Assembly: GCA_014155875.1 (NCBI GenBank)
Contig: JACEFZ010011709.1
Coordinates: forward strand, 95,001 to 159,000
Length of the DNA stretch: 64,000 bases
Source: Cepaea nemoralis
Taxonomy: Eukaryota; Mollusca; Gastropoda; Stylommatophora; Helicidae
Direction: 5' to 3'
In this document: positions 33,501 to 43,322 of the stretch, one piece after another
Numbering within the stretch: position 1 is the first letter of the stretch
Layout: every line of letters begins with the position of its first letter
Position numbers and translations under genes: made by a program
The notes under the pieces: generated by a model
Seen by the model: only the letters and a program-made list of their open reading frames with translations
Told to the model about the DNA's origin: nothing
Database searches by the model: none

Positions 33501-35005
33501 GGCTGGTATGCAGGTCAGTAGGCCATGACGGTGGCGAGGAGGCTGGTATGCAGGTCCAGTAGCCATGACGGGGGCGAGGAAGGCTGGTATGCAGTCCAGT
33601 AGCCATGACGGGGGCGAGAAGGCTGGTATGCAGGTCCAGTAGCCATGCCAGGGGCGAGGAGGCTGGCGTGCAGGTCCAATAGCCATGGCGTTGGCGAGGA
33701 GGCTGGCATGCAGGTCCAGTAGCCATGACGGTGGCGAGGAGGCTGGCGTGCAGGTCCAGTAGCCATGACGGTGGCGAGGAGGCTGGCGTACATGTCCAGT
33801 AGCCATGACCGGGGCGAGGAGGCTGGTATGCAGGTCCAGTAGCCATGACCGGGGCGAGGAGGCTGGTATGCAGGTCCAGTAGCCATGACGGTGGCGAAGA
33901 GGCTGATATGCAGGTCCAGTAGCCATGACGGGGGCGAGGAGGCTGGTATGCAGTTCCAGTAGCCATGACGGTGGCGAGGAGGCTGGTATGCAGGTCCAGT
34001 AGCCATGACGGGGGCAAGGAGGCTGGTATGCAGGTCCAGTAGCCATGACGGGGGCGAGAAGGCTGGTATGCAGGTCCAGTAGCCATGACGGTGGCGAGAA
34101 GGCTGGTATGCAGGTCCAGTAGCCATGCCAGGTGCGAGGAGGCTGGCGTGCAGGTCCAGTAGCCATGACGGGGGCGAGTAGGCTGATATGCAGGTCTAGT
34201 AGCCATGACGGTTGCGAGGAGGCTGGTATGCAGGTCCAGTAGCCATGATGGGGGCGTGGAGGCTGGTATGCAGGTCCAGTAGCCATGATGGGGGCTTGGA
34301 GGCTGGCATGCAGGTCCAGTAACCATGATGGGTGCGAGGAGGCTGGCGTGCAGGTCAGTAGCCATGACGGTTGCGAGGAGGCTGATATGCAGGTCCAGTA
34401 GCCATGACGGTTGCGAGGAGGCTGGTATGCAGGTCCAGTAGCCATTACGGGGGCGAGGAGGCTGCTATGCAGGTCCAGTAGCCATGATGGGGGCGTGGAG
34501 GCTGGCATGCAGGTCCAGTAGCCATGACGGGGGCGAGGAGGCTGATATGCAGGTCCAGTAGCCATGACGGTTGCGAGGAGGCTGGTATGCAGGTCCAGTA
34601 GCCATGATGGGGGCGTGGAGGCTGGCATGCAGGTCCAGTAGCCATGACCGGGGCGAGGAGGCTGATATGCAGGTCCAGTAGCCATGACGGTTGCGAGGAG
34701 GCTGGTATGCAGGTCCAGTAGCCATGATGGGGGCGTGGAGGCTGGTATGCAGGTCCAGTAGCCATGATGGGGGCGTGGAGGCTGGCATGCAGGTCCAGTA
34801 GCCATGACGGGGGCGAGGAGGCTGGTATGCAGGTCCAGTAGCCATGACGGTTGCGAGGAGGCTGATATGCAGGTCCAGTAGCCATGACGGTTGCGAGGAG
34901 GCTGGTATGCATGTCCAGTAGCCATGACGGGGGCGAGGAGGCTGGTATGCAGGTCCAGTAGCCATGATGGGGGCGTGGATGCTGGCATGCAGGTCCAGTA
35001 GTCGT
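27528..35005. repeat. 40-bp minisatellite, about 185 units, probably from a tRNA-like SINE head
   Basis: The main unit is 40 bp: GTCCAGTAGCCATGACGGGG then GCGAGGAGGCTGGTATGCAG. Some units are 50 bp, with an extra GCTGGCCTGC (near 29199, 29327, 31655 and 31743). The first unit at 27528 has the longer form (GGCATGTTGGCCTGCAGG), and the last runs into TCGTAAATTCGAATCCACAT, a box B-like sequence. Common variants are GGTATG, GATATG and GGCGTG, plus CGGGGG, CCGGGG and CTGTGG. The order of variants repeats at about 2.45 kb (29.1 versus 31.6 kb), so large blocks were duplicated. Because 40 is not a multiple of 3, all minus-strand phases are open for hundreds of codons; these are not genes. Confidence 0.97.
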
Positions 35006-35319
35006 AAATTCGAATCCACATCGAGGTTTAGATGTTTAAACACACACGTGACACTTGCTTCAAAGTTTACCAAGTCAACAATAGGTACTAGAAAATGTTT
35101 TCGGAAGAAAAGACGGTAGGTGTGATAGTTATATCACAAAATGAGTGAGGTTTCATCCGCATCATCATGATTATCATCCACTTTTGTCGTCAAGCGCCGT
35201 AGGGAGGAATAGTTGACGTTCCAGTGTCCGACAAAAGACACTTAATAATGTCTTTCCGTTTGATTGTACAGTGTCTTTGGTGTCGTCAATTTATTTACTC
35301 GTCTGGCGTCCTCTTGTTC
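35006..35319. other. Unassigned, with weak LINE-tail resemblance
   Basis: 35155-35220 reads CATCATCATGATTATCATCC and then TTTTGTCGTCAAGCG, similar in layout to the LINE 3' ends at 39727-39775. No other feature is supported. Confidence 0.3.
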
Positions 35320-35327
35320 TCTTAGCA

Positions 35328-35788
35328 CAGTGGTTCTTAACCGGTGGGGAATTCCCCCACCCCCAGGGGGGAATTTTAGGGTTTCCAGGGGGGGGGGGGG
35401 GGGAATTAAGATTATTTCAAGATCGCGTTAATACAAGAACCGATTACTTGATATTGTTTTTCCCTTCATACTGTACGGTTCTGTATGTCTCACCCTTCTA
35501 AAATTCAATTTATAAAGTACGTAGACCCACAAATCATGTTTTATGTGGACGTCTAGACTTGTTTTACTACGTGCTATTAAATTTAGCTTCCATTATTACG
35601 TATACTGTGTAGGAGCTGGGGCTGAAGGTTTAGGCAGGAAATACGAAAGGGGGAATGACGTTCTGAAAATATGGTGAAGGGGGCCACGGGCCAAATTTTT
35701 AGATAGGACACATGAAAGGGGGGAGGGGAATGACGTTCTGAAAATATGATGAAGGGGGAAACGGGCCAAAAAAGGTTGAGAACCACTG
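35328..35788. mobile_element. hAT-type MITE with 8-bp target duplication
   Basis: 461 bp bounded by terminal inverted repeats: CAGTGGTTCTTAACC at the left and, read inward from the right, CAGTGGTTCTCAACC. A perfect 8-bp direct repeat, TCTTAGCA, flanks it (35320-35327 and 35789-35796). Eight-base duplications and CAGTGGTTCTYAACC ends are hallmarks of hAT transposons. The interior has a poly(G) run (35389-35402) and an imperfect direct repeat of about 80 bp built on GACGTTCTGAAAATATG. There is no transposase, so it is non-autonomous. Confidence 0.93.
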
Positions 35789-35796
35789 TCTTAGCA

Positions 35797-36566
35797 GATC
35801 TTCTATGATGTAGCGCGATTTTTAGTAGTTGATGGTGTCGCATTCTAACGAGATAGTCGAACCATTTGATCTTCTGTCTGTCAATATATGTGGCTCAAGA
35901 TGTCGATCCCACTGTCTGTCTGGGCTTTCTGATATGTCTATAAAATATAGAGGTGGCACAAGATACGCAGTCTGCCTCAAGGTGTGTGCAATAGTCCTTT
36001 AAGTTTACCTCTATTTCAATGTTAGTGAGATAAAATAGCTTCAAACTGTTAGCACCTTTAACATGTCCTTGAAACACGGCCTTTAAATAACTCCATCCGG
36101 CATACAGAATGAGTTACAATCTCGTCTGCCATCTTGTGTCTGCAATCAATGTAGCAGGCCCTGTTAACGGTTCTGGCGAGTTGTATGGATGTGTAGTCTT
36201 TCGACTGTGGAACTTTACGCAGAAAAGCCTTAGCATCTAGCATAGCAGGATTGGAATTGAACGTATATGCATGAATTGAAATTGCACTCGTCAATCCTGT
36301 GCTGTACCGACGGCTGATGCAGCACCTAGTGTGTGCATATTTAGTGTGTTGTATGCCCTGTAATGGGAGAATGCAATAGCACAATTTCTAAGAAGCCCTC
36401 CTGTCCACCCTGTGGTTATTTGATCGAATCCCCGTCGAAACAATACATTAAAAAAAGGACTCCCAGAAGGATACATTCTAAAATGGCTACAAAGAAACAT
36501 TCTGGGAAGTAAAGTCAACCGCTGTGACACTGATCACCTTCAGCCAACCCTCATTGAGGAGACGGC
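35797..36566. other. Unassigned, possible LINE remnants
   Basis: A 108-codon minus-strand frame (36058-36384) has no recognised domain. Near 36500-36565 the plus strand encodes a CDTDHLQPTLIEET-like stretch that resembles a LINE C-terminus and directly precedes a dispersed repeat. This may be a decayed LINE 3' end. Confidence 0.3.
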
Positions 36567-36722
36567 ACCGTTTTTGACTAAGGTTTTCTAGCCGCTACAT
36601 TCATTCCGTCGTTGTTAATGTATTCTGGTTAAGCTGCCCTTTCCACTTTCACTTTTACTAATGTATTCATTACGCAACACCCCTGGAGATGTCCGTAGTT
36701 ATGTGATATATAAACTAACAAC
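36567..36722 (+). repeat. Dispersed repeat J, copy 1
   Basis: About 155 bp matching 48700-48851 in reverse orientation, including TCATTCCGTCGTTGTTAATG, TATTCTGGTTAAGCTGCCCT and GAGATGTCCGTAGTTATGTG. It may be the 3' untranslated end of the LINE fragment just upstream. No coding content. Confidence 0.8.
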
Positions 36723-36723
36723 A

Positions 36724-36990
36724 TTTGACCATCCATCCATCCATCATGTGCCATGCTGATAAGCGTGGGCGGTCATGTTTTGCCATCTCATTGGATCACC
36801 AGAGTCGTGGATCAGCTCTGTGTTCCTGTCTCGACCATGCCACGTGGTCAAGCCATCCATTTATTTACTTCTCGGTCTTCCCCTTGGTCTCTTCCCTTCG
36901 ATCTTGCCAGTTGTCACCAAATTCTCCAAATCATTTCTTCTCATAATATGCCCCAAAACTTTGACTGTCTACGTCTAAAACATATGACAT
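36724..36990 (-). pseudogene. LINE-A ORF2 C-terminal fragment with (GATG) tail
   Basis: Reverse orientation of the block at 26450-26690. The minus strand carries a TTTTGGGGCATATTATGAGA segment (FGHIMR), an ENLVTTGKIEGK-like stretch and a TGGTGATCCAATGAG segment, and ends GGCACATGATGGATGGATGG. The last unit is repeated, giving a short tetranucleotide tail. Stops are present. Confidence 0.78.
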
Positions 36991-37284
36991 TAAGACCATA
37001 TACTCAGTTAACCTAAAGTTGTGTAAGACGCCGCTTGACTAGTTTTTCACTATATCCTTAATAAACCTTATGGTGTTTGTTCGATTACTCGGTATGCTTT
37101 TTTTCCGTTTTACCGATACCCACAGATTGATTTAAAAGAATGAGAAACGTAACGAAGAAAAGATGAATATCACGACGATAACAAAACAACCCGCCTGTAG
37201 AAACGTTGTACCTGTTCTTGTGTGCGGTTGCCAAGGTTGGACAATGGATAATGACATGGTGAAGAAACTAGAGGCGATGGAAAT

Positions 37285-37400
37285 GAACGAACGAACGTAA
37301 TTTATTTTCAATAGGTTGAGAGTTGGGCACACAGCCCTGCTTGACATTGTGTCCTTCTTCTCTCTCTGCTCTCATAAATTATTTCATTCATACATACTTA
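37285..37400 (-). repeat. Dispersed repeat I, copy 2
   Basis: GAACGAACGAACGTAATTTA followed by GTTGGGCACACAGCC and TCATTCATACATACTTATG, like 61555-61680 and, less closely, 12481-12600. On the minus strand it ends with AAATAAATTACGTTCGTTCG, a poly(A)-signal-like segment followed by a (GTTC)n tail. Confidence 0.6.
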
Positions 37401-37500
37401 TGGCAGTGCTTCAAAAAGCAGATGATGGGCATACATTAATTAGAGGAATTAGTTGTTGACAGTCGAGATGTTTTGATGTTTCGAGAGGAAATACGCTTTA

Positions 37501-37600
37501 CACACACACACACGCACGCACGCACACACACATACACACACATACACACACGCGCGCACGCACACACATACGTATATAGAGAGACAGAGACAGCGAGAGC
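37501..37600. repeat. Compound CA / CGCA microsatellite
   Basis: (CA)n and (CGCA)n runs with GAGA-rich sequence after about 37576. Overlapping repeat-peptide frames are artefacts. Confidence 0.92.
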
Positions 37601-37719
37601 GAGATTGCGAGAGCGAGAGAGCGTGCGCTCTGGCTTTTACATTTCCGGTACGCTGATGACGAGGTAGCGGGATCATGTTGTGTACGCGTCAGTTTCGACT
37701 TCATCGTTCACTTCTCGTT

Positions 37720-38110
37720 CAGAAATCAATGGCACATGATTCCCCATTTGCCTGCTAATTGTCCATGATTGGCTTTCATACATCAGGATTTGCTCAATAT
37801 AGCGCTTAAAAACTCTTTATCTCACCTCAATTAACAAAGATAAACTTCATAGAATATTCTCCATCTTATAAAATGTCGCCTTTGCCTGTGCTATTCTACA
37901 TTTACCTTCCTTAATACATCTTCCAACGGTTGCTATTAAAGTACCTAAATACTTAAATACATTGACTTGTTTCAGAATGGCTCAATTCACTTTCATGTTG
38001 CACTTGGGTATCCAGTTTTTCATTGTAATAGCCATTACTTCTGTTTTCTTGTTATTCAGACTGATTCCTTTGTTTTAAATGTCTGTTGCAATTATATCTA
38101 TCATTTCTTG
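37720..38110 (-). pseudogene. LINE RT thumb-region fragment
   Basis: The minus-strand frame near 38085-37890 encodes an NKKTEVMAITMKNWIPKC-like segment followed by a VNVFKYLGTLIATVGRCIK segment and a RIAQAKATF segment. The order (I.N...YLG..I...G...EI..RI..AK) is the region after the RT active site in APE-type LINEs. It resembles 59737-60029. It is decayed, with frameshifts and without the catalytic palm. Confidence 0.7.
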
Positions 38111-38952
38111 TTGCTGCGTTTTATTTTCAACGACCAACATTATTAATTGAATTTATAATGATGGATTCTCCTTATCGTGAAATAACAGCAGTCTTTGACT
38201 AGAAATGTTATAGTATAATTAATTTAAGATAGGAAGCGTTGCAGTAATGACTGTCTGTGACTGAAGTAATGAAAGTACAACTGCAGGTTCTCTTCTGACA
38301 GCAGGTTAGTGGGATACTGCAAAGGATATATAAACATACAATCTTGAATAAAGAGTGTTGCTTCCGAATGAAACAACTATCATAAGATAGAGATTGTTGA
38401 AGTAACCATAATTTAACCAAAATAGTTAATAACAACTAATATGAAATAGAAAATGTTGAAGTAACAACGCACCGGAGCCGAAAGAGTTAAAATGCAAACT
38501 ATACCGAAATAGATAGCACTGAAGTAACAACTGAATCAAATTCAATGAGTTAAACCTCGAGCCACAGTATTAGTAACTGACTGCACTAGCCACTACTTTA
38601 GTGCTAAACAGAATATACGAGTCTTATAGAAGCGGAGAATACATTCAGGTGGAATTGTACAAAGTGATGACAACAAAGCGTGCAACAATCTCACCTGTGG
38701 CTGCGATCTAGTCCATGTCTGTCACACCAGAGCTCACCACCAACAACAATAACACGAACTGATCTACGTCCGTGGGGCGGGAAACAGCAGCGACACCCGC
38801 CGTTAACTTGTCTCTCGTCTGCAAATCATACGCAAGCTGCACATGCGCGATCTGTTACTGCGGTCCTCACGCGGTCTTTGGCGGGAGAGTACCGTCGGGG
38901 ACTCCAAGACTCTAATCAGATAAACGGTTTGGCAGGAAGGGAGGGGGAAGAG
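38111..38952. other. No recognised feature
   Basis: About 840 bases. 38380-38580 contains loosely repeated AGTAACAACTRA and GAAATAGA segments. A 110-codon plus-strand frame (38680-39012) ends in the neighbouring SINE and has no recognised domain. Confidence 0.3.
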
Positions 38953-39225
38953 GCATGGCTGAGAGATAACGGTACTGCTTTAGGCTCAGAAGGTACTGGG
39001 TTTCATTCCTGAATAACGCTTCGAAATTTTTTTCCAAGATTTTTTTTAAAATATCTGTTAATATCACACGTACTCTTGATTTGTTGGGTAGTGAGTTTGG
39101 ATAAACTGTCTTCGCGGATAAGGGCGAAAAATCAGGAGGCCTAGTGTGCAAGCTGTGTACGCTAAAAATCCCTCGGCAGTTGGAAAAGAGTAGGCGTATG
39201 GACTGATTTGTTTTGGGCGTGGGTG
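38953..39225 (+). repeat. SINE-D copy
   Basis: GGCATGGCTGAGAGATAACG gives a tRNA-like box A and GGGTTTCATTCC a degenerate box B. Further on, AAGGGCGAAAAATCAGG and GTGTGCAAGCTGTGTACGCT match the copy at 55415-55665 in order. The middle is diverged. Confidence 0.55.
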
Positions 39226-39334
39226 AGTTTTCCGTTTTACCAGTGTCCCTCGCCATCAACAACAGAAGGTGTCAATGAATGTGTTACAGAGAGAGTTGTT
39301 TTCCCCCGAAGGGTTATGGCTTTGGTACTTAGGA

Positions 39335-39338
<4 letters not shown>

Positions 39339-39367
<29 letters not shown>

Positions 39368-39475
39368 AATTATTATTATTATTATCGTCACCGTCGTCAT
39401 TATCATTATTATAGTTTTGCCATCTGGCGTGGGCGATAAAGCTTCTCCATCTCTCGCGATCCATAACAATCTGTA
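39339..39475 (-). pseudogene. LINE-A 3' end with (ATT)n tail
   Basis: The minus strand at 39475-39419 encodes MDRERWRSFIAHARWQN, the DRxxWRxxIxxA terminal motif of LINE-A. It passes directly into (AAT)n, seen as (ATT)n on the plus strand at 39339-39418 with some CGT units. Confidence 0.75.
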
Positions 39476-39524
39476 ACATAGAGTGATTTTCACCTAAGCG
39501 AGTGATGGCGTTCGAGCTTTGGAT

Positions 39525-39690
39525 ATAATAATCATCCTCATTATAATTACCATCCTCATCATCATTATTATCATCATCCTCAACATCATCATCTTCATCA
39601 TCATCAGCAGCGTCATAATCTGCTTTGTCACCTGGCAAGGGTGATTATGCTTCTCCGGCTCTGGCGATCTCCAACAGAACGTTTCCATGA
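39525..39690 (-). pseudogene. LINE-A 3' end with mixed ATC/ATT tail
   Basis: GGAGATCGCCAGAGCCGGAG on the minus strand encodes GDRQSRRSIITLA, equivalent to GDRKMWRSMIAYA at 7327. It is followed by an imperfect (ATG)/(AAT) tail spanning about 39620-39525. It is the second such end within 250 bases. Confidence 0.7.
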
Positions 39691-39789
39691 ATGTGTTGCA
39701 TCTTATAAGTTGATGGGCTTGGTACTTCATCATCATCATCATGATCATCATCATCGGTTTTGTCATCTGGAGTTGGAAATTACACCATT

Positions 39790-40045
39790 TGAATAACGAA
39801 GACACAAACCAAAGATTGCAAGATTTATTGCATGGCATATTTCACGTACATACTGCAGAAATCACACAACATAAAATAAAGTAATTAGATACACCCAGCA
39901 AGCTGAAATATACTCATATTCTTACAATAATGTCATTTGTCTACCACAGTGATTTTAAGCTGACTGTCATGTCTTTCTGTTTGCACAAAACTGGCTGCTG
40001 TCGATTAATGGCGATTGCTTCTGCGACCTTTAACAAGCGACCATT
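39790..40045 (+). repeat. Dispersed repeat G copy
   Basis: The best-preserved copy with 49365-49625: ACGAAGACACAAACC, GCAAGATTTATTGCATGGCA, TACTGCAGAAATCACACAAC, AAGCTGAAATATACTC, ATGTCTTTCTGTTTGCACAA and a CTTTAACAAGCGACC end. It is about 256 bp with no tRNA-like boxes, no coding capacity and no clear inverted ends. Confidence 0.85.
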
Positions 40046-40305
40046 ACTACAGGAAAACATTGCTTTAAATTACACCATTCACTATCGCCAGATCTCCATC
40101 ACACTGTGTACATGCTGGCAAGTTTCCCATGGAATTATCAATTGCTGTCAAGAATCTTCTCTCGCAGTCTTCATCTATCTCTTTTCCCATAAATCTTTCC
40201 TTCATCGTCTCATAATAATCCCCAACTTTTGTGGCTTAGGGTAGAAGCAGATACAAGTAACAACCGTTGGGAAACACAAGATAAAGAATGTCATGTCAAT
40301 ACAAT

Positions 40306-40322
40306 CGTCGTCGTCGTCGTCG

Positions 40323-40391
<69 letters not shown>

Positions 40392-40426
40392 CCACCACCA
40401 CCACCGCCACCACCACCACCACCACC

Positions 40427-40472
<46 letters not shown>

Positions 40473-40552
40473 CTATCATGATCATCATCATTAGCACCAT
40501 CATCATCTTATGCCATGCCAAGTGGTGTAGGTGTTCATGTATCTCCACGCAA
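40306..40552 (-). repeat. (TCG)/(TCA)/(CCA) microsatellite with LINE 3' end
   Basis: Trinucleotide blocks run (TCG)n, (TCA)n, (CCA)n, then (TCA)n again up to about 40505. On the minus strand it is preceded by GCGTGGAGATACATGAACAC (40552-40510), equivalent to the LINE-A terminal segment. SINE-A begins at 40553. All six frames are open over much of it, giving homopolymeric His, Ser, Pro, Met and Val peptides that are not genes. Confidence 0.85.
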
Positions 40553-40838
40553 GTCCGCATGGCCGAATGGATAAGAGCGGTGTGCTGATGGCAAGGTTAG
40601 CGGTTCATCCCCCACACCGGACAGCTGGACTAAAATGCTGACCTGTCGTCCTTGACGTGGAGACGTAAATTACAAGTACCTCTGAAGTCGGAGTGGGTTC
40701 GCCTGATGGCGAGGGACACTATTAATAGGGAAAGCTAACCCGCACGCAAAATTCAGTCCATCACTACTATAAAAAATAATGTGTATGGACTACGCTTAAG
40801 TTCAAAGCGAGCGAGCGCCCCAAAAAAAAAACAACAAC
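40553..40838 (+). repeat. SINE-A, reference copy
   Basis: 286 bp. The tRNA-like head is GTCCGCATGGCCGAATGGAT with box A, a GCGGTTCATCCCCC box B and CACCGGACAG. The body has GTCCTTGACGTGGAGACGTA, AATTACAAGTACCTCTGAAG, GGCGAGGGACACTATTAATA and GGAAAGCTAACCCGCACGC. It ends GCGAGCGAGCGCCCC with poly(A). It is the most complete of the SINE-A copies. Confidence 0.93.
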
Positions 40839-41021
40839 AGGAAATTTTCACAATTTTCTGTCTATGTTGTTCTGGGCCAATTGTATTGATGTTATTTACC
40901 TAGTACACTATCCCAGTCCATCCTGCATAATTTCTTCCGGTGTGCCGTTGAATTTTCCAGTTGTCATAATGTTCTCCATTTCTATTGTCTCACTGCAAGA
41001 CGAAAGAACACTGCCTTCATC

Positions 41022-41132
41022 TTCTTTCTTCTTCTTCTTCTTCTTCTTCTTCTTCTTCTTCTTCTTCTTCTTCTTCTTCTTCTTCTTCTTCTTCTTCTTC
41101 TTCTTCTTCTTCTTCTTCTTCTTCTTCTTCTT

Positions 41133-41162
<30 letters not shown>
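41022..41162. repeat. (CTT)n microsatellite
   Basis: About 45 copies of CTT, which is GAA on the minus strand. A GAA tail also ends the LINE at 26006 and the insert at 6885, so this may be the tail of a minus-strand LINE located to its right or left, but no adjoining LINE motif was recognised. Confidence 0.95.
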
Positions 41163-41163
<1 letters not shown>

Positions 41164-41564
41164 TGCTCTTATGCTACAGTGGGGATAACATGTTCCACAT
41201 TCGACCATTTTATTAAGGAAGTGTATACCCAGGTAGTCGAGAACTTCCATGTAATCGCTCACCTTTGACCCATACAATAACTGTTTCTTATCGAGGGTTG
41301 GATTCCGCGACATTCAATGACTTTCTATCTGTATATGTCATATCTTTTCTGCCTATCTGTCTGTCTGTCCTTCTGTATGTTTTTATTTTTCTGTCCGTCA
41401 ATTTTTCTGTTTGTCTGTCTGTCTATATGACTGTCTTCCTAATTGAAATTGTTAATTTTCTGCCAGTCCGCATGCCTACATAATTTTCTTTGTCTACCAG
41501 TTTGTCTGTCTGTCTGTCCTTCGGTACCTGGTGAGCTTTGTGTCAGTCTGTTTTTCACTCCCTC
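41163..41564. other. CTGT-rich flank of the 16-bp array
   Basis: Unassigned sequence with scattered CTGTCTGT clusters (41355-41440 and 41495-41520) that may be the seed of the adjoining array. Confidence 0.4.
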
Positions 41565-43322
41565 TCTGTGTCCGTACCTCTCTGTGTCCGTCCCTCTCTG
41601 TGTCCGTCCCTCTCTGTGTCCGTCCCTCTCTGTGTCCGTCCCTCTCTGTGTCCGTCCCTCTCTGTGTCCGTCCCTCTGTGTGTCCGTCCCTCTCTGTGTC
41701 CGTCCCTCTCTGTGTCCGTCCCTCTCTGTGTCCGTCCCTCTCTGTGTCCGTCCCTCTCTGTGTCCGTCCCTCTCTGTGTCCGTCCCTCTCTGTGTCCCGT
41801 TCCCTCTCTGTGTCCGTCCCTCTCTGTGTCCGTCCCTCTCTGTGTCCGTCCCTCTCTGTGTCCGTCCCTCTCTGTGTCCGTCCCTCTCTGTGTCCGTCCC
41901 TCTCTGTGTCCGTCCCTCTCTGTGTCCGTCCCTCTCTGTGTCCGTCCCTCTCTGTGTCCGTCCCTCTCTGTGTCCGTCCCTCTCTGTGTCCGTCCCTCTC
42001 TGTGTCCGTCCTCTCTGTGTCCGTCCCTCTCTGTGTCCGTCCCTCTCTGTGTCCGTCCCTCTCTGTGTCCGTCCCTCTCTGTGTCCGTCCCTCTCTGTGT
42101 CCGTCCCTCTGTGTGTCCGTCCCTCTCTGTGTCCGTCCCTCTCTGTGTCCGTCCTCTCTGTGTCCGTCCCTCTCTGTGTCCGTCCCTCTGTGTCCGTCCC
42201 TCTCTGTGTCCGTCCCTCTCTGTGTCCGTCCCTCTCTGTGTCCGTCCCTCTCTGTGTCCGTCCCTCTCTGTGTCCGTCCCTCTCTGTGTCCGTCCCTCTC
42301 TGTGTCCGTCCCTCTCTGTGTCCGTCCCTCTCTGTGTCCGTCCCTCTCTGTGTCCGTCCCTCTCTGTGTCCGTCCCTCTCTGTGTCCGTCCCTCTCTGTG
42401 TCCGTCCCTCTCTGTGTCCGTCCCTCTCTGTGTCCGTCCCTCTCTGTGTCCGTCCCTCTCTGTGTCCGTCCCTCTCTGTGTCCGTCCCTCTCTGTGTCCG
42501 TCCCTCTCTGTGTCCGTCCCTCTCTGTGTCCGTCCCTCTCTGTGTCCGTCCCTCTCTGTGTCCGTCCCTCTCTGTGTCCGTCCCTCTCTGTGTCCGTCCC
42601 TCTCTGTGTCCGTCCCTCTCTGTGTCCGTCCCTCTCTGTGTCCGTCCCTCTCTGTGTCCGTCCCTCTCTGTGTCCGTCCCTCTCTGTGTCCGTCCCTCTG
42701 TGTCCCGTCCCTCCTCTGTGTCCGTCCCTCTCTGTGTCCGTCCCTCTGTGTCCGTCCCTCTCTGTGTCCCGTCCCTCGTGTGTCCCGTCCTCTCTGTGTC
42801 CGTCCCTCTCTGTGTCCGTTCCCTCTCTGTGTCCGTCCCTCTCTGTGTCCGTCCCTCTCTGTGTCCGTCCCTCTCTGTGTCCGTCCCTCTCTGTGTCCGT
42901 CCCTCTCTGTGTCCGTCCTCTCTGTGGTCCGTCCCTCTCTGTGTCCGTCCCTCTCTGTGTCCGTCCCTCTCTGTGTACCGTCCCCTCTCTGTGTCCGTCC
43001 CTCTCTGTGTCCGTCCCTCTCTGTGTCCGTCCCTCTCTGTGTCCGTCCCTCTGTGTGTCCGTCCTCTCTGTGTCCGTCCCTCTCTGTGTCCGTCCCTCTC
43101 TGTGTCCCGTCCCTCTCTGTGTCCGTCCCTCTCTGTGTCCGTCCCTCTCTGTGTCCGTCCCTCTCTGTGTCCGTCCCTCTCTGTGTCCGTCCCTCTCTGT
43201 GTCCGTCCCTCTCTGTGTCCGTCCCTCTCTGTGTCCGTCCCTCTCTGTGTCCGTCCCTCTCTGTGTCCGTCCCTCTCTGTGTCCGTCCCTCTCTGTGTCC
43301 GTCCCTCTGTGTGTCCATCCAC
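41565..43322. repeat. 16-bp minisatellite, about 110 units, open in all frames
   Basis: The unit TCTCTGTGTCCGTCCC is repeated almost perfectly, with rare variants (loss of CT, TGTGTCC, extra C) clustered near 42700-43110. The period is not a multiple of 3, so the three phases follow each other, and neither unit strand contains a stop. Frames of over 600 codons therefore exist on both strands; they encode Ser/Leu/Cys/Pro/Val or Thr/Glu/Arg/Gly/His repeats. No coding function is inferred. Confidence 0.97.

Noticed and set aside
27592..34990. Several minus-strand frames of 180-690 codons rich in Trp, Pro, Ser and His
   Set aside because: They are the successive phases of the 40-bp minisatellite unit, all stop-free, with no unique sequence, start context or domain.
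35271..35501. 76-residue plus-strand frame
   Set aside because: It crosses the left end and poly(G) run of the hAT MITE; not a gene.
40229..40588. Poly-His, poly-Ser/Pro and poly-Met/Val proteins
   Set aside because: Trinucleotide microsatellite read in all phases.
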